Source: Bacillota bacterium
GTDB taxonomy: Bacteria > Bacillota > Clostridia > Lachnospirales > Lachnospiraceae
Length of the DNA stretch: 64,000 nt
NCBI GenBank assembly: GCA_023418475.1
Contig: JAEZZO010000058.1
Coordinates: 1 to 64,000, forward strand
Reading direction: 5' to 3'
Position 1 is the first letter of the stretch, and each line of letters opens with the position of its first letter. A program made the position numbers and the translations under genes. Below are positions 9,009 through 17,678 of this stretch, piece after piece. Below the pieces are notes generated by a model. It searched no databases and was not told where the DNA came from. It worked only from the letters and a program-made list of their open reading frames with translations.

Positions 9009-9884
9009 ATGGAACAGGATATCAATAATTTCATGAATTACCTGCAGGAAGTAAAGCACTCCTCGAAGAATACGCTGCAGGCTTATCAAAATGATTTGAG
9101 AAAGCTCCAATTATTTTTGCAAAAGCAGAATGTTTTATCAGTAATAAAAATAAATGAAACAAATCTGACGTCTTATGTATTAATGCTAGAGAAGGAAGGT
9201 CTGTCACCGTCTTCTGTTTCACAAAATATTGCGGCAATCAGAGCATTTATGCTCTATTTATTAAGGCACGGTGTCATCACATATGATCCGTCTGATAGAA
9301 TTAGACCGCCTAAGGTTAAGAAAAAACCGCCTCAGGTACTCTCGGAAGCCTTGGTGGATAAGCTTTTAGAACAGCCTGATCGAAAGACAAAGAAGGGAAT
9401 TCGCGATAGAGCAATTCTTGAGCTATTATATGCAACCGGAATAAAGGTATCGGAGTTGATTGCAATGAAGGTATCCGATATTAATATGTCTGCCAGATAT
9501 ATTACCTGTGGAGATCCCAGAGAGAGAAATATACCATTTGGTAAAAGTGCGAAGACGGCTCTGCAGGAGTATATGAAGGTAAGAACGGACAGTTTTGTCA
9601 AAGAAGAGAATGAGATATTATTTTTGAATTCCTCAGGGGAACAGTTAAGCAGACAGGGATTATGGAAAATACTAAAGTATTATGCAGGGAAAGCCGGTTC
9701 TTTATCAGTTAATCCGAATATAATTCGTCATTCCTTTGCGGCTCACTTAATTGAAAACGGAGCGGATGTGGGAAGTGTTCAAGAATTTCTCGGACATGCG
9801 GACATTACGACCACGCAGCTTTATCTGAACCAGGGATATAAAAACAGCAGGGAAGTTTATATGGATACGCATCCAAGAGCTTAG
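9009..9884 (+). CDS. XerD-like tyrosine recombinase with altered catalytic residues
   Basis: The full-length 291-aa protein has the XerD layout: an N-terminal SAM-like core-binding domain (about 1-95), then the catalytic domain, ending THPRA as in XerD. Residues kept are Arg240 (IIRHSFAAH), His263 (LGHAD) and the nucleophile Tyr272 (TTQLYLN). Three positions that are invariant in active Xer enzymes are replaced: Lys146 where Arg I is expected (ATGIKVSEL rather than ATGLRVSEL), Gly168 in place of the beta-strand Lys, and Asn237 in place of the first His of HxxR. The gene starts at ATG after GGGAGGT, 45 bp behind spoIIM. It may bind DNA without recombining it, or work by a modified mechanism. 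Calling it plain xerD would overstate what is seen. Confidence 0.8.
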   Translation: MEQDINNFMNYLQEVKHSSKNTLQAYQNDLRKLQLFLQKQNVLSVIKINETNLTSYVLMLEKEGLSPSSVSQNIAAIRAFMLYLLRHGVITYDPSDRIRPPKVKKKPPQVLSEALVDKLLEQPDRKTKKGIRDRAILELLYATGIKVSELIAMKVSDINMSARYITCGDPRERNIPFGKSAKTALQEYMKVRTDSFVKEENEILFLNSSGEQLSRQGLWKILKYYAGKAGSLSVNPNIIRHSFAAHLIENGADVGSVQEFLGHADITTTQLYLNQGYKNSREVYMDTHPRA

Positions 9885-9925
9885 AGGAAAGGAAGAAGCA
9901 CGGGATATTCTATGCTAAATAATAG

Positions 9926-9975
9926 AAAAGCAGAAGTTAACCTTAATGGCAGTATGGTTAATTTTCTGCTTTTCG
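9926..9975. terminator. Bidirectional terminator between the xerD-like gene and DAHP synthase
   Basis: AAAAGCAGAAGTTAACC pairs with GGTTAATTTTCTGCTTTT around an internal loop. A-rich and T-rich flanks on both sides suit termination of the two convergent genes. Confidence 0.75.
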
Positions 9976-10031
9976 TTATTATTATAGAAAGGAATAATCA
10001 CTTATATAACGAACCTTTCATGATAGAGCAG

Positions 10032-11060
10032 CTAGATGCTGTCAGCTATTGTATAAACTAATTTTTCTGATTCATTCCAGTCAAGACAGGGGTCTGTGAT
10101 GGATTTTCCATAGATATGGTCATGGATTTTCTGACTTCCGCCTTCAATATAGCTTTCAATCATTACACCCTTTACCATTTTCGATATATCATGCGATAAT
10201 TTACGACTGTGCATAACTTCCTTTACAATACGGATCTGTTCCATATACTGTTTATTGGAATTTGCATGATTTGCATCGACGATGGCAGCCGGATTTACGA
10301 CATCACGTTCACTATACATAGTAAACAACAAGTTAAGATCTTCGTAATGATAATTAGGCAGGGACTGACCATGCTTATTCACAGCACCTCTTAATACGGT
10401 ATGAGCAAGAGGATTACCGGAAGTTGTAACCTCCCAGGTACGGTAGAGGAAAGTATGGCTTGCCTGCGCAGCGACTACAGAGTTTAACATAACGGCAAAA
10501 TCACCACTGGTTGGATTCTTCATACCGGCCGGGACATCCATGCCGCTGATGGTAAGGCGGTGCTGTTGGTCTTCTACCGAACGTGCACCCACAGCAACGT
10601 AAGAAAGTATGTCTTCTACATATGGCCAATTTTCAGGATAGAGCATTTCGTCAGCAGCAGTAAGACCACTTTCAGCAATCGCACGAAGATGCATTTTTCT
10701 CATGGCAATCAGACCTTCCTGCAAATCAGGTTCCTTCTCGGGGTCCGGCTGATGTACGATACCTTTGTAGCCTTCACCGGTTGTTCTGGGTTTGTTTGTA
10801 TAGATTCTGGGAATTAAAATAACCTTATCCTCAACCTTTTCCTGGACTTTGGCTAGCCGTGCTATATAATCGCACACAGCGTCTTCATTGTCAGCAGAGC
10901 ATGGTCCGATAATTACAAGAAACCGGTCGGATGCACCTGTAATAACGTCCTTAATCTGTTTGTCTCTATCCTTTTTCCGCAGAACATCTTTAGCAGGCAT
11001 CGGGTAAGCCTGTACTAAATCTTCCGGGGATATCACTTCTTTGATAAATTTGAAACTCAT
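10032..11060 (-). CDS. aroF: 3-deoxy-7-phosphoheptulonate (DAHP) synthase, class I
   Basis: First enzyme of the shikimate pathway: phosphoenolpyruvate plus erythrose 4-phosphate gives DAHP. The 342-aa sequence shows the AroFGH-type signatures VIIGPCSADN, RIYTNKPRTTGEGYKG, ARSVEDQQHR, GMKNPTSGD, HTVLRG and VDANHANSNK. This class includes the metal ligands Cys (in GPCS) and His. It is the only intact gene here that clearly runs on the minus strand. Start ATG at 11060 follows AAGGGAG, with a promoter at 11091-11119. In Enterobacteria the paralogues are distinguished by feedback inhibition by Phe, Tyr or Trp, which cannot be decided here, so the symbol is provisional. Confidence 0.92.
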   Translation of the reverse strand: MSFKFIKEVISPEDLVQAYPMPAKDVLRKKDRDKQIKDVITGASDRFLVIIGPCSADNEDAVCDYIARLAKVQEKVEDKVILIPRIYTNKPRTTGEGYKGIVHQPDPEKEPDLQEGLIAMRKMHLRAIAESGLTAADEMLYPENWPYVEDILSYVAVGARSVEDQQHRLTISGMDVPAGMKNPTSGDFAVMLNSVVAAQASHTFLYRTWEVTTSGNPLAHTVLRGAVNKHGQSLPNYHYEDLNLLFTMYSERDVVNPAAIVDANHANSNKQYMEQIRIVKEVMHSRKLSHDISKMVKGVMIESYIEGGSQKIHDHIYGKSITDPCLDWNESEKLVYTIADSI

Positions 11061-11090
11061 CTTATTATCTCCCTTGGCTTTTGTTGATTT

Positions 11091-11119
11091 ATTTTATCCT
11101 TTTTTTATGAAGTAGTCAA
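11091..11119 (-). promoter_or_regulatory. Promoter of the DAHP synthase gene
   Basis: On the minus strand TTGACT (11119-11114), a 17-bp spacer and TAAAAT (11096-11091), about 30 bases upstream of the start codon. Confidence 0.65.
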
Positions 11120-11252
11120 ATCATTTCTATATGAAAAAACGTTACTTCAGAAAATCAGGGATAGGATAATTCCATTATAAGGTATATAATAAAATAGGAA
11201 TGTTAATAATCAGGAGTATTAAACCAGGTACTGTAAAATAGGAGGAAAACAA

Positions 11253-12581
11253 ATGAAAATGTACGATTTGATTACTAAAAAAAAATATAAAGAACGTTTG
11301 GTGAAAGACGAAATAGAGTTTATTGTCAGAGGATTTACCCAAGGAGTTATTCCGGACTACCAGATGTCTGCTTTTTTAATGGCAGTCTGCTTAAATGGTA
11401 TGGATCATGAGGAAACAGCAGCACTTACTGTAGCTATGGCAAACAGTGGAGATTTACTGGATTTATCTAAAATAAATGGTATTAAGGCGGACAAGCACAG
11501 CACAGGGGGCGTCGGAGATAAAACCTCGCTTGTACTCGGACCGATGGTAGCGGCACTAGGCATACCGGTTGCGAAGATGTCGGGGCGCGGACTTGGACAT
11601 ACCGGAGGAACAATTGATAAACTGGAAAGCTTTCCTGGCTTTTCAACCACCATTTCTACGGACAAGTTTGTAGAAAATGTAAATCGGATTAAGATGGCAA
11701 TTGTAGGGCAGACGGCAAACCTGGCACCTGCAGATAAAAAAATATATGCGCTTCGTGATGTTACGGCAACTGTGGATAATATTTCTCTGATTGCAAGCAG
11801 TATTATGAGCAAGAAGATTGCATCTGGCTCGGATGTCATTGTTCTGGATGTTAAGACAGGAAGCGGCGCTTTTATGAAGAGCCTGGATGCTTCTCTGGCG
11901 CTTGCAAAGGAAATGGTACAAATCGGTACCATAGCCGGCAGAAAAACTTACGCTGTCATAACCGATATGAATCAGCCTCTTGGGACTGCGGTAGGAAATA
12001 CCTTAGAAGTAATGGAGGCAATTGAAACCCTAAAGGGTAATGGTCCGAAGGATTTACTGGAGGTAAGCCTGACATTGGCGTCCTTTATGCTGGTTGGTGC
12101 TGAAAAAGCAGAAACGATCGAAGAAGCCAGAAAGATGCTGAATAAGACGATTGAGGATGGAAGTGCTTTGGATAAATTTGCAGAATTTATAACGGCTCAG
12201 GGAGGTGACAGTGCTGCAATTTACGATACGTCCCTATTTATGAAAGCAGAACTTAAGGAAGAGGTATTCGCTTTGACGGACGGTTATGTAAGTACTATTC
12301 AGACCGATGAGGTTGGGATGACTTCTTTAATTCTGGGAGGCGGAAGAGAGACGAAGGATAGTGTGATTGATCTAAGCGTCGGACTTAAAATTCATAAAAA
12401 GCTTGGAGATCCGGTAACGAAAGGGGAAGCTCTGGCGACCCTTTATGCAAATAATAAAAACAAGCTGAGGGAAGCCAAGGACAGGCTGCTGCAGGCCTAT
12501 ACCATTGGCAATGAGAAACCATCGGCAGGAAAATATGTCTATGCGATCGTAACCAAGGATGGTATCGAAAAAATGAACTAA
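11253..12581 (+). CDS. pdp: Pyrimidine-nucleoside phosphorylase
   Basis: Phosphorolysis of uridine, thymidine or deoxyuridine to base and (deoxy)ribose 1-phosphate in nucleoside salvage. The signature SGRGLGHTGGTIDKLE is present (about residue 110), preceded by DKHSTGGVGDKTSL (phosphate binding), and the C-terminal domain has the family pattern ending in KYVYAIVTKDGI. The length of 442 aa matches. In Firmicutes this family is bifunctional, so Pdp is preferred to the thymidine-only DeoA. Start ATG is seven bases after AGGAGG. It is followed by a palindromic element that probably ends transcription. Confidence 0.92.
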   Translation: MKMYDLITKKKYKERLVKDEIEFIVRGFTQGVIPDYQMSAFLMAVCLNGMDHEETAALTVAMANSGDLLDLSKINGIKADKHSTGGVGDKTSLVLGPMVAALGIPVAKMSGRGLGHTGGTIDKLESFPGFSTTISTDKFVENVNRIKMAIVGQTANLAPADKKIYALRDVTATVDNISLIASSIMSKKIASGSDVIVLDVKTGSGAFMKSLDASLALAKEMVQIGTIAGRKTYAVITDMNQPLGTAVGNTLEVMEAIETLKGNGPKDLLEVSLTLASFMLVGAEKAETIEEARKMLNKTIEDGSALDKFAEFITAQGGDSAAIYDTSLFMKAELKEEVFALTDGYVSTIQTDEVGMTSLILGGGRETKDSVIDLSVGLKIHKKLGDPVTKGEALATLYANNKNKLREAKDRLLQAYTIGNEKPSAGKYVYAIVTKDGIEKMN

Positions 12582-12928
12582 GGTAAAATGATAGACCGAA
12601 ATGTGGAATTTTTATAAGAGCTATTTCTGATTCGAGCTTCAAAAGCCTAAAATCCACGTAACTAAGTGAATAGGGCTTTTGAGGCTCTATCATATTTATA
12701 AGAAACAGAATTCTTAAAATAACGCTTAAGGTTGAATTTCTCCATTTTGGTATCAATTATGGCTTTATAATTATAAAAGTCGAAGTACAGTCTTTTCGAA
12801 CAATAAATATACGTGATATTGTTCAAATATATGAGAGGCTATCATAAAATAAAATGTAAAGGAAGCTAATTGAGAAGAAAAGTACCAAGAGGCAGTAGCT
12901 TCGATTACTGCTTATCAGAAAGGATTTC
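12582..12928. other. 347-base intergenic region
   Basis: Apart from the palindromic repeat at 12629-12691 and the ribosome binding site AAAGGA of the next gene, nothing was recognised. Small in-frame stretches on either strand look like chance. Confidence 0.5.
12629..12691 (+). repeat. Palindromic MITE-like element, copy A
   Basis: The left arm 12629-12650 (GATTCGAG.TTCAAAAGCCTAA type) pairs with the right arm 12672-12690 (GGGCTTTTGAGGCTC then TATC). This gives a stem of about 18 bp with two GU pairs and one bulge, around a 24-nt loop. The left arm is the reverse complement of the repeat at 46789-46810 with 20 of 22 bases matching, so this is a family member. As RNA it would also act as a strong hairpin after pdp. 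Confidence 0.7.
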
Positions 12929-13507
12929 ATGAAAAAAACCTGTTACCATCATGAAAAATCGTTTTTTTTTAAGTATATTTTATTGATTTTAGTAATAATA
13001 GTGACCTTTCATTATTTATATCAGAACACATCTATTTTTTATAGAAAATCACTTACTTTACCATTTTCCCTGCATTTGAATAAGCAGGATATTTATATGA
13101 TCAAAGGGGAGGAAACCCATCTGTTCGTATTCGGGATTAATAAGCGAGTATCCTTTTATTCCACGAATTTTCGAGTGGCAGGTGTGAATTTTAATGGTAG
13201 GGTATATGCCTACCATACTGGAAAAACCTTTATCATAGCAAAGGTGGACGGTAAAAAACTAAAATGCCGGGTACACGTCATCAATATTAGTAAAAGAACA
13301 ATCAAACTTAAGAAAAATGATTCATACCGTCTGAAAGTACATGGCACAGGGATATGTACATGGATAAGATGGGAAAGTAACCATTCGGAAATTGCTTCTG
13401 TAGATATTTGGGGCAGGGTAAAAACCAAAAAATCCGGTAGTGCAGTGATAACTGCTAAAGTGAAAGGAAGAAGTCTTAACTGTACAATTTATGTTGGCGG
13501 AAAATGA
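12929..13507 (+). CDS. Membrane-anchored or secreted protein with bacterial Ig-like (BIG2) repeats
   Basis: 192 aa. A Lys/His-rich start and a hydrophobic helix (FFFKYILLILVIIVTFHYLY, about 12-30) form a signal anchor. Two tandem Ig-like group 2 modules follow: the first about residues 50-115 (VAGVNFNGRVYAYHTGKTFI, AKVDGKKLKC) and the second about 118-190 (EIASVDIWGRVKTKKSGSA, TAKVKGRSLNC). The phrase IASVDxxGxVxxxxxGxAxITAK is the BIG2 hallmark. Such domains usually mediate adhesion or wall association. No catalytic domain is present. Start ATG is preceded by GAAAGGAT. The ligand and exact role are unknown. Confidence 0.75.
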   Translation: MKKTCYHHEKSFFFKYILLILVIIVTFHYLYQNTSIFYRKSLTLPFSLHLNKQDIYMIKGEETHLFVFGINKRVSFYSTNFRVAGVNFNGRVYAYHTGKTFIIAKVDGKKLKCRVHVINISKRTIKLKKNDSYRLKVHGTGICTWIRWESNHSEIASVDIWGRVKTKKSGSAVITAKVKGRSLNCTIYVGGK

Positions 13508-13717
13508 ATATAAAAGATAGATGTAACATATCTGAGAGTTAAATTTTCCTTCTCATTTTTCACTTCCGTTTTTAATAGGAAGGGTCTAGAAAGCTGCAAA
13601 TTTCTTACAAGAAAAATAAGTACAAATTTATAAGAAGGATTGGTCTAAAATCAGAGGGCATGGATTAAAATAGTAATAATACTTTTTTGCCGGTGGCACG
13701 GCAGAATTGAGGTAAAA

Positions 13718-14953
13718 TTGAAAAAAGCTATTTCTGTAATCATTTCCTGCACCATGCTTCTTTTTTTACTATATCCTATTTCGAGTAACGCACAGATAAA
13801 AAGGCCAGCCATAAAAAATGAAGGTGAGGCTGTTAATGTTACAGCTGCCGTCGATACCAGAATGGAGCTTAATTCTCCTTCTGCCGTTTTAATTGAAGGA
13901 TCAACTGGAATGGTTATCTTCGATAAGAATAAGGATGAGCGTCTGAAACCGGCTAGTATTACGAAGATTATGACATTGCTTCTGATTTTCGAGGCACTTG
14001 ATGCCGGAAAGATCAAGCTCACCGATGAGGTCAGTGTCAGCGAGCATGCGGCTTCTATGGGTGGATCGCAGGTGTATCTGGAACCGAATGAAACACAGGA
14101 TGTCAATACTATGATAAAGTGTATCAGTATTGCCAGTGCAAACGATGCCTGTGTTGCGATGGCAGAATTTATAGCGGGTTCGGAAGAAGAATTTGTGGCA
14201 ATGATGAATAAACGGGCAAAAGAGCTTGGTATGAACAACACGCATTTTGTCAATTGCTGCGGTCTTGATACCGATAATCACTATTCCTCTGCCTATGATG
14301 TTGCTTTAATGTCCAGGGAACTGATCATGAAGCACCCACAGATCAGCAATTATTCCACCGTATGGATGGATACCATTACCCATACCACAAAAAAAGGCAA
14401 GACGGAATTCGGATTGACAAATACGAATAAATTAGTAAGGTTTTATCAGGGTATTACAGGACTCAAAACAGGTTCCACGGGCCTTGCAAAATATTGCCTC
14501 TCTGCTTCTGCGAAGAGAAACAATATGGATTTGATTGCTGTTATCATGGCTGCTCCGGAAACAAAAACGAGATTTATGGAGGCATCTAAATTATTGAACT
14601 ACGGATTTGCAAATTACAGTATCTATACGGATGATAATGCCGACACTGTACTCTCACCGGTTAAAGTTGCAAAAGGTGTGTTGGATAGTGTGAAAGGTAA
14701 GGTAGGGAATAAATTTTCTTATTTGTGTATCAAAGGAAGAACGCCCGAGGATATCAGGAAGGAAATTGTTTTGTATGAACAGGTTCCCGCCCCGGTTGCT
14801 GAAAATGAAAAAATCGGAGAAATAGTGTATTATTATGATAATGATAAAATAGGAAGCGTTGACATACTTGCCTCTGAGAAAATTGATCAGGCAACGTATA
14901 AAGATTATTTTATTAAATTATTGAAACGCTATTTTATTGGACCGAAAGTATAA
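13718..14953 (+). CDS. D-alanyl-D-alanine carboxypeptidase, DacF/PBP5 family (first copy)
   Basis: Serine DD-carboxypeptidase that trims the terminal D-Ala of peptidoglycan stem peptides outside the membrane. It shows an N-terminal signal peptide (KKAISVIISCTMLLFLLYPI), the SxxK motif in KPASITKIMTLL with the nucleophile Ser, the SxN motif in SIASANDACVAMAE and the KTG motif in TGLKTGSTGLAKY. A C-terminal PBP5-like domain follows. The start is a TTG at 13718 with GAGGT six bases upstream. A paralogue lies at 23.8 kb. A DacF role in spore cortex or general wall maturation is inferred from the family. Confidence 0.9.
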   Translation: MKKAISVIISCTMLLFLLYPISSNAQIKRPAIKNEGEAVNVTAAVDTRMELNSPSAVLIEGSTGMVIFDKNKDERLKPASITKIMTLLLIFEALDAGKIKLTDEVSVSEHAASMGGSQVYLEPNETQDVNTMIKCISIASANDACVAMAEFIAGSEEEFVAMMNKRAKELGMNNTHFVNCCGLDTDNHYSSAYDVALMSRELIMKHPQISNYSTVWMDTITHTTKKGKTEFGLTNTNKLVRFYQGITGLKTGSTGLAKYCLSASAKRNNMDLIAVIMAAPETKTRFMEASKLLNYGFANYSIYTDDNADTVLSPVKVAKGVLDSVKGKVGNKFSYLCIKGRTPEDIRKEIVLYEQVPAPVAENEKIGEIVYYYDNDKIGSVDILASEKIDQATYKDYFIKLLKRYFIGPKV

Positions 14954-14995
14954 GATGGTAGTGAAAACGGACGAAATTATTTTGTTTTATTGATT

Positions 14996-15037
14996 AACAG
15001 AGATTTTTCTGCTTTAAGTAGGAAAGTCTCTGTTTTT
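14996..15037 (+). terminator. Intrinsic terminator after the first carboxypeptidase gene
   Basis: AACAGAGA-TTTTTCT pairs with AGGAAAG-TCTCTGTT across a short loop, with a five-T tail. Confidence 0.85.
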
Positions 15038-15047
15038 AAGTAATTTA

Positions 15048-15076
15048 TTGACACAATGAAAGCTTACTAGTATAGT
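15048..15076 (+). promoter_or_regulatory. Promoter upstream of the metallophosphoesterase-scpAB unit
   Basis: TTGACA (15048-15053), a 17-bp spacer and TATAGT (15071-15076). A second -10-like TATAAT lies slightly downstream. Confidence 0.75.
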
Positions 15077-15133
15077 ATAATAGATATTTAATGTACTGGA
15101 GAACAGTGCGGTTTACAACAGAAAGGAGCCTGT

Positions 15134-16030
15134 ATGCTTTTTATCATAGCCGGAGCAGTCCTACTATTTCTTATATGGACCGTAATTGAGCAAAAGCTGC
15201 TTACTGTAACAGATTATACAGTTGTCTCTAACCATCTGCCGGAGACCTTTGAACATACAAAAATTATAATGCTTGCAGATTTACACAATCATCATTTTGG
15301 CAGAAAGAATAAACGTCTGGTTAAGAAGATCAATAATTTGTCACCTGATTTTATTCTTGTTGCCGGGGATATGATTAATAAAAATGAAAATTGTTATCCC
15401 AGTGAGGCTTATAGCTTATTAGAAGAACTGGCTGTAAAGTATAAAATTTATTATGCATATGGTAATCATGAGCAGAAGATAGATCTTATTGCTGGAAATA
15501 AGAAGGAAGCACAGAAAGCACTGTCAGACAACCTGCTTGGCGAGTCATGGAAGGATTATAAAGAAAATCTTATAAAGCGCGGAGTGGTATTTCTTGATAA
15601 TGAAAGTACAAGTTATGAGAAGAATGGCAGTAAGCTGTTAATTACAGGAACTTCCATTGCAAGGGAATTCTTTCATCGAACCGGTATACCTGTAATGGAG
15701 CAAGAATATCTGAATTCATTAGTAGGGGAAAAAAAATCTTCGGAATATCAAATATTGATTGCTCATAATCCGGTATATTTTTCAGAGTATACAAGATGGG
15801 GAGCCGATCTGACTGTCTCCGGGCACTTGCATGGAGGATTAGTCAGATTGCCTGGCGTGGGTGGCGTTATCTCACCGCAGGTTAAGCTTTTTCCAAAATA
15901 CAGTGGAGGACATTTTAACGAGAACAATAAGCAGATGATTGTTTCAAGGGGGCTTGGCTCACATTCCATGATGCCGAGAATCTTCAACATACCGGAAATC
16001 GTATCAATTGTGTTAAAAAAGCATAAATAA
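15134..16030 (+). CDS. Membrane-anchored metallophosphoesterase (YkuE-like)
   Basis: 298 aa with an N-terminal transmembrane segment (LFIIAGAVLLFLIWTVI) and a calcineurin-like phosphoesterase domain. All five metal-binding blocks are seen: DLH in MLADLHNHH, GD in VAGDM, GNHE in YGNHEQ, H in LIAHNP and GHxHGG in VSGHLHGG. The family hydrolyses phosphomonoesters or diesters at a dimetal site; YkuE of Bacillus is a related wall-associated enzyme. The substrate cannot be told from sequence. It starts at ATG after AAAGGAG and shares a transcript with scpA, 16 bp downstream. Confidence 0.85.
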   Translation: MLFIIAGAVLLFLIWTVIEQKLLTVTDYTVVSNHLPETFEHTKIIMLADLHNHHFGRKNKRLVKKINNLSPDFILVAGDMINKNENCYPSEAYSLLEELAVKYKIYYAYGNHEQKIDLIAGNKKEAQKALSDNLLGESWKDYKENLIKRGVVFLDNESTSYEKNGSKLLITGTSIAREFFHRTGIPVMEQEYLNSLVGEKKSSEYQILIAHNPVYFSEYTRWGADLTVSGHLHGGLVRLPGVGGVISPQVKLFPKYSGGHFNENNKQMIVSRGLGSHSMMPRIFNIPEIVSIVLKKHK

Positions 16031-16046
16031 AGTATGGAGGCAATAA

Positions 16047-16823
16047 ATGGGCATATCTGTTAAGCTGGAGGCATTTGAAGGACCGCTTGATCTTTTACTT
16101 CATTTAATTGATAAAAATAAAATTAATATCTATGATATTCCGATTATTGAGATTACAGAGCAGTATCTGGAGTATATACGCCATATGAAGACCAGGGATC
16201 TTGATGTTATGAGTGAGTTTTTAGTAATGGCAGCAACACTGGTTAATATCAAATCCAAAATGCTCCTTCCGATAGATCAAGAGGAGGAAGAGAACACCGC
16301 TGATCCAAGACAGGAGCTTGTGGAGCGCTTGTTGGAATATAAGATGTATAAGTATATATCTGAAGAGTTGAAGGACAAGCAGGTAGATGCTTCACGTATA
16401 TTGTTTAAACCGCCGACGATTCCGAAGGAGATAGCTGATTATAAGGAGAATGTTGATGTCGAAGAGCTTTTATCTGATTTGACTTTAGCAAGGCTTCATG
16501 CGATTTTTCAATCCATTGTGAAAAAACAGGCGGATAAAATTGATCCAATCCGCAGTAAATTTGGTAAAATTGAGAGAGAAGAGATTAATTTGTCTGTCAA
16601 ATTAATTCAAATACAGGAGTATGGTTTACTACATAGGAACTTCTCCTTCCGTAATCTTCTGGAAGCACAGCACGGGAAAATGGAGGTTATTGTGACCTTT
16701 CTTGGTATTCTGGAGCTGATCAAAATAGGAAGAGTAAATATCTGTCAGGAAGATTTATTTGATGATATCAGGATTACCTATCTGGCAGATGATGTTATCA
16801 ACATGGAAGAGGTGAGTTTTTAA
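16047..16823 (+). CDS. scpA: Segregation and condensation protein A (kleisin)
   Basis: Kleisin subunit of the SMC-ScpAB condensin, which organises and segregates the chromosome. The N-terminus is diagnostic (VKLEAFEGPLDLLLHLIDKNKINIYDIPI), followed by a helical body and a C-terminal winged-helix region that binds the Smc head. The 258-aa length is normal. The start follows ATGGAGG. The stop overlaps the scpB start (TAATG), which indicates translational coupling. Its partner smc is encoded at 43.2 kb. Confidence 0.95.
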   Translation: MGISVKLEAFEGPLDLLLHLIDKNKINIYDIPIIEITEQYLEYIRHMKTRDLDVMSEFLVMAATLVNIKSKMLLPIDQEEEENTADPRQELVERLLEYKMYKYISEELKDKQVDASRILFKPPTIPKEIADYKENVDVEELLSDLTLARLHAIFQSIVKKQADKIDPIRSKFGKIEREEINLSVKLIQIQEYGLLHRNFSFRNLLEAQHGKMEVIVTFLGILELIKIGRVNICQEDLFDDIRITYLADDVINMEEVSF

Positions 16824-17392
16824 TGGAGCTAAAACAAATAGAGGCACAGGTGGAAGCAATTCTTTTTACAATGGGTGAAGCAGTAGAGCTAGAGCGTCTG
16901 GCAGCGGCACTGGATCAGGATGAAGATACCATGCGAAAAATTTTGTTTAATTTACAGGAGCGGTATGAGCAGGAGGAAAGAGGAATTCATATTATGGAAC
17001 TGGATGGAGCTTATCAGCTTTGTACCAAACCGTCCATGTATGAGACGATCATAAAAATCACCCATATCCCTAGAAAACATGTACTGACAGATGTTTTGCT
17101 TGAGACTTTATCAATTATAGCTTATAAACAACCAATTACTAAGCTTCAGATTGAAGCAATCCGGGGAGTAAAATCTGATCATGCGGTAAATAAACTGGTA
17201 GAGTATAACCTTGTGAGTGAGATGGGAAGAATGGATGCACCAGGAAGACCGATTCTGTTTGGAACTACGGAAGAGTTCCTGCGATGTTTTGGTTTACAAT
17301 CGTTGGACACCTTACCGATTGTAAACCCGGAAAAAATAGAAGACTTTAAAATAGAAGCGGAAGAAGAGATGCAGCTGAAGCTGGATATCTAG
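16823..17392 (+). CDS. scpB: Segregation and condensation protein B
   Basis: Winged-helix dimer that binds ScpA in the SMC condensin complex. Two winged-helix domains can be recognised; the second contains LETLSIIAYKQPITKLQIEAIRG, split here as LETLSIIAYKQPI and IEAIRGV. Length 189 aa. It overlaps scpA by one base and ends just before a strong terminator. Confidence 0.95.
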   Translation: MELKQIEAQVEAILFTMGEAVELERLAAALDQDEDTMRKILFNLQERYEQEERGIHIMELDGAYQLCTKPSMYETIIKITHIPRKHVLTDVLLETLSIIAYKQPITKLQIEAIRGVKSDHAVNKLVEYNLVSEMGRMDAPGRPILFGTTEEFLRCFGLQSLDTLPIVNPEKIEDFKIEAEEEMQLKLDI

Positions 17393-17395
17393 AAT

Positions 17396-17433
17396 AAAAG
17401 CGAATCAAAGTAATGTTTTGATTCGCTTTTTTA
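17396..17433 (+). terminator. Intrinsic terminator of scpAB
   Basis: AAAAGCGAATCAAA pairs with TTTTGATTCGCTTTTT across a short loop; the right arm merges with a T tract. Confidence 0.88.
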
Positions 17434-17527
17434 CTGGGAAAATTCAACTATTTTTAGGCTTCGTCTGAATAACAGCTAAAGTAGCAGTAATACTAAACTT
17501 GTGGTTTACAAATAGTAAAAATAATAC

Positions 17528-17556
17528 TTGCATGTTTGAATACATTTATGTATAAT
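17528..17556 (+). promoter_or_regulatory. Promoter of the polyamine cluster
   Basis: TTGCAT (17528-17533), a 17-bp spacer and a perfect TATAAT (17551-17556). Transcription would begin near 17563, leaving a leader of about 115 nt that contains a short ORF. Confidence 0.75.
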
Positions 17557-17604
17557 AATCCATGCTGTTAATAAGCAGCGGATTTTACTGACAGGAAGGA
17601 AAAA

Positions 17605-17640
17605 ATGGTAAAACCTGCATTTTTGAATAATCCGGCCTGA
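17605..17640 (+). CDS. Putative 11-residue leader peptide upstream of speD
   Basis: ATG at 17605 with a strong AGGAAGGA site (17593-17600) opens a frame reading MVKPAFLNNPA and stopping with TGA at 17640. It sits entirely in the speD leader and ends just two bases before an in-frame ATG of speD (17643). The good ribosome binding site makes translation credible. A regulatory role, for example stalling in response to polyamines or S-adenosylmethionine, is inference by analogy with leader peptides in general. Confidence 0.4.
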   Translation: MVKPAFLNNPA

Positions 17641-17678
17641 AAATGTATAAGATATCCATAATGAAAAGAAAGGTTGTG

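Noticed and set aside
12385..12756. 123-residue minus-strand frame over the pdp end
   Set aside because: Opposite pdp and the palindromic element; its apparent length comes from the repeat and the shadow of the gene.
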